Of a stretch of DNA of 61,778 bases, positions 60,553-61,778 are shown in pieces. The translations under genes and the position numbers were made by a program. Origin of the DNA: Methanoregula sp. (GTDB taxonomy: Archaea > Halobacteriota > Methanomicrobia > Methanomicrobiales > Methanospirillaceae); assembly GCA_026394605.1 (NCBI GenBank), contig JAPKXY010000028.1, positions 1-61,778 of the forward strand. Reading direction: 5' to 3'. The first letter of the stretch is position 1. Each line of letters opens with the position of its first letter. The notes under the pieces were generated by a model. It made no database searches, was not told where the DNA came from, and saw only the letters and a program-made list of their open reading frames with translations.

Positions 60553-61284
60553 TTACCGGATCAGGTAGGTGATGGACACCGATGCAGTAACCGTAACGTC
60601 GCCGGGCTGGATTGGGGTGGGTGCGGCTTTCTGCACGGCATTCCCGATCATGTAATTATCGTAGAGCACCGGCATGTAGCCGCCGCTGATATCCACATCT
60701 TTGATACTGGTGATCTGGACACCGAGAGCAGATGCAACCGTTTCTGCATCCGCACGGGCGCGGGCAACCGCCTTCTTCAATGCCTCGGTGCGTAAGACCT
60801 GTGCCTGCTCGTCAGAAAGCATGAACTGGATAGAGCTTGCCTGGTTGATGCCGTTTGCCACCGCGATGTCAATCACCTCGCCGGTCCTGTTCACATCGTG
60901 CAGGGTGACCGTGACCGTATTGGTCACGCGGTACGAGCGGATCTTCTGGTCAAACGGTGACTTGGAGTCCTCATAGATGGGGTAGATATTGTACCCTGTT
61001 GTTTTGAGCGCATCTTCCGGCAGGCCGGCTGTGACGAGCGCATCGATTACCTGCGTCATGCGGGCAGCGTTCTCCTGCTGTGCGACTTTCACATCTAAAT
61101 TCTCCGTTTCAATCGCAAGCGAGACCTGCGCACGGTCGGGTGTCCCGATTATGTTCCCGTTCCCGCTTGCATGGATTACCCGGTCATTACAGGAATCCAG
61201 GGGGGTGGCAGCAACAGAACTGCCGATCACTGCCATTGCGATAAGGAGGATGGCAGCAGAGAGGATTACAATCATTCGTGTCAT
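60553..61284 (-). CDS. SIMPL-domain (DUF541) secreted protein
   Basis: A 243-residue protein with a signal peptide (MTRMIVILSAAILLIAMAVI...SVA, cleaved near residue 25). The mature protein is a SIMPL domain: IHASGNGNIIGTPDRAQVSL at its start, TGYNIYPIYEDSKSPFDQKI near 95, then VARARADAETVASALGVQIT near 165. Bacterial relatives are periplasmic and linked to stress; archaeal function is unknown. The ATG at 61284 is preferred, since 22 upstream codons lack signal-like features. Confidence 0.85.
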   Translation of the reverse strand: MTRMIVILSAAILLIAMAVIGSSVAATPLDSCNDRVIHASGNGNIIGTPDRAQVSLAIETENLDVKVAQQENAARMTQVIDALVTAGLPEDALKTTGYNIYPIYEDSKSPFDQKIRSYRVTNTVTVTLHDVNRTGEVIDIAVANGINQASSIQFMLSDEQAQVLRTEALKKAVARARADAETVASALGVQITSIKDVDISGGYMPVLYDNYMIGNAVQKAAPTPIQPGDVTVTASVSITYLIR

Positions 61285-61512
61285 GGTTATCGTATCAATA
61301 TTGGGATGCGATCTGGTTAAGCATTCCTTTGAGTGCGAAAAATTTCGCATTCAGGATGCTTTGGAAGGCTGTATGATCCCGTTTTTGCCTCCTTACCGAT
61401 TCTGTCAGTGGTCTGGAGTACAATACAGATCCCAGTGCAGGGTTATGTACTGACCCTTTGTCCCGCATAAAACTACAATATCTAACACCATCCATAGTAC
61501 TAGCGATTGAGC

Positions 61513-61778
61513 ATGGGAAAAACGATCGTTGAGAAAATATTCTCAGGTAAATGCTCACACAGCATTCACGCCGGGCATGTAGTGATGGCACCCGTTGACG
61601 CGGCAATGATCCATGACATCACCGGTCCCCTTGCCATCCGGAAGTTTTACGAGATGGGTGGAACGCAGGTCTTTGACAAAAAACGCATCATCATGCTCTT
61701 TGATCACCAGATACCGGCAGACTCAATCGAAGCGGCAAAGAACCACGTGTACATGCGGAAATTCGCTGCTGAACAGGA
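61513..61778 (+). CDS. Homoaconitase / 3-isopropylmalate dehydratase large subunit (3' truncated by the window)
   Basis: About 88 residues of the N-terminus of an aconitase-superfamily large subunit: MGKTIVEKIFSGKCSHSIHA, then VVMAPVDAAMIHDITGPLAI, and IIMLFDHQIPADS, which includes the catalytic DHQIP (as in LeuC/HACN DH..P). In methanogens, the paralogues act in leucine synthesis (LeuC) or in homoaconitase steps for coenzyme B. Which one this is cannot be told from the N-terminus. The gene continues beyond position 61778. Confidence 0.9.
   Translation, partial: MGKTIVEKIFSGKCSHSIHAGHVVMAPVDAAMIHDITGPLAIRKFYEMGGTQVFDKKRIIMLFDHQIPADSIEAAKNHVYMRKFAAEQ

Overview
The window is archaeal and almost certainly from a methanogen of the order Methanomicrobiales (a Methanoregula-like lineage is my inference). 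The evidence is archaeal lipid genes (glycerol-1-phosphate dehydrogenase, geranylgeranyl reductase), archaeal replication and translation genes (PriS, GINS51, aIF2-alpha, L44e, S27e, Nop10, archaeal ProS, DphB), an EndoQ-type repair nuclease, a homoaconitase/isopropylmalate dehydratase at the right edge, and TATA-type promoters. Genes are dense and often joined by 4-nt ATGA or GTGA overlaps.

Layout. 1-3150: the tail of a stomatin gene, a small membrane protein with a frameshifted winged-helix gene, and an AT-rich accessory patch bracketed by a 27-bp direct repeat. 3238-5216: an aldolase-phosphofructokinase operon. 5282-13000: housekeeping genes (site-2 protease, RNase HII, TrkA, geranylgeranyl reductase, ferredoxin, EndoQ). 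12428-18273 (minus): one long information-processing run, UPF0058, Elp3, PriS, GINS51, L44e, S27e, aIF2-alpha, Nop10, PAC2; its L44e gene carries an in-frame TGA. 18328-28353: lipid and tRNA genes, membrane proteins, ProS, Mrp, TrmO and an HD phosphohydrolase. 28367-34087: a signalling and surface block with a beta-helix receptor-like Ser/Thr kinase, an HTH-FHA protein, a tandem palindrome and secreted proteins. 34349-40833: two tRNAs, threonylcarbamoyl-AMP synthase, a nucleotidyltransferase, a Cas4-like protein and an Rsm22-type methyltransferase. 40908-48611 (minus): four consecutive genes with type IV pilin N-termini and IPT or PKD repeats. A decayed copy of the Rsm22 3' end sits inside this block. 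48906-52126: a radical SAM protein overlapping a cis-prenyltransferase, and a second cis-prenyltransferase homologue that lacks the catalytic N-terminus. 52236-57985: DtxR/FeoA-FeoB iron uptake, two KaiC-like genes (one fused to a conservon-type GTPase), DphB and DUF357. 58110-61778: a flippase-like protein, a DUF151 nuclease, HisE, a NusA-like KH protein, a SIMPL protein and the start of an aconitase-family enzyme.

How the genes work together. The best candidates for under-described biology are (i) the pseudo-KaiC pair with a fused COG2229-like GTPase, (ii) the extracellular beta-helix / 5-TM / kinase protein beside an HTH-FHA regulator, (iii) a probable heteromeric cis-prenyltransferase next to a radical SAM enzyme, and (iv) the pilin-like adhesin cluster that interrupts a partial duplication of the Rsm22 gene. 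Three genes look broken (a winged-helix regulator, L44e and a secreted protein). Two of them lack a single T in a T run, so sequencing or assembly error must be excluded before biology is inferred.
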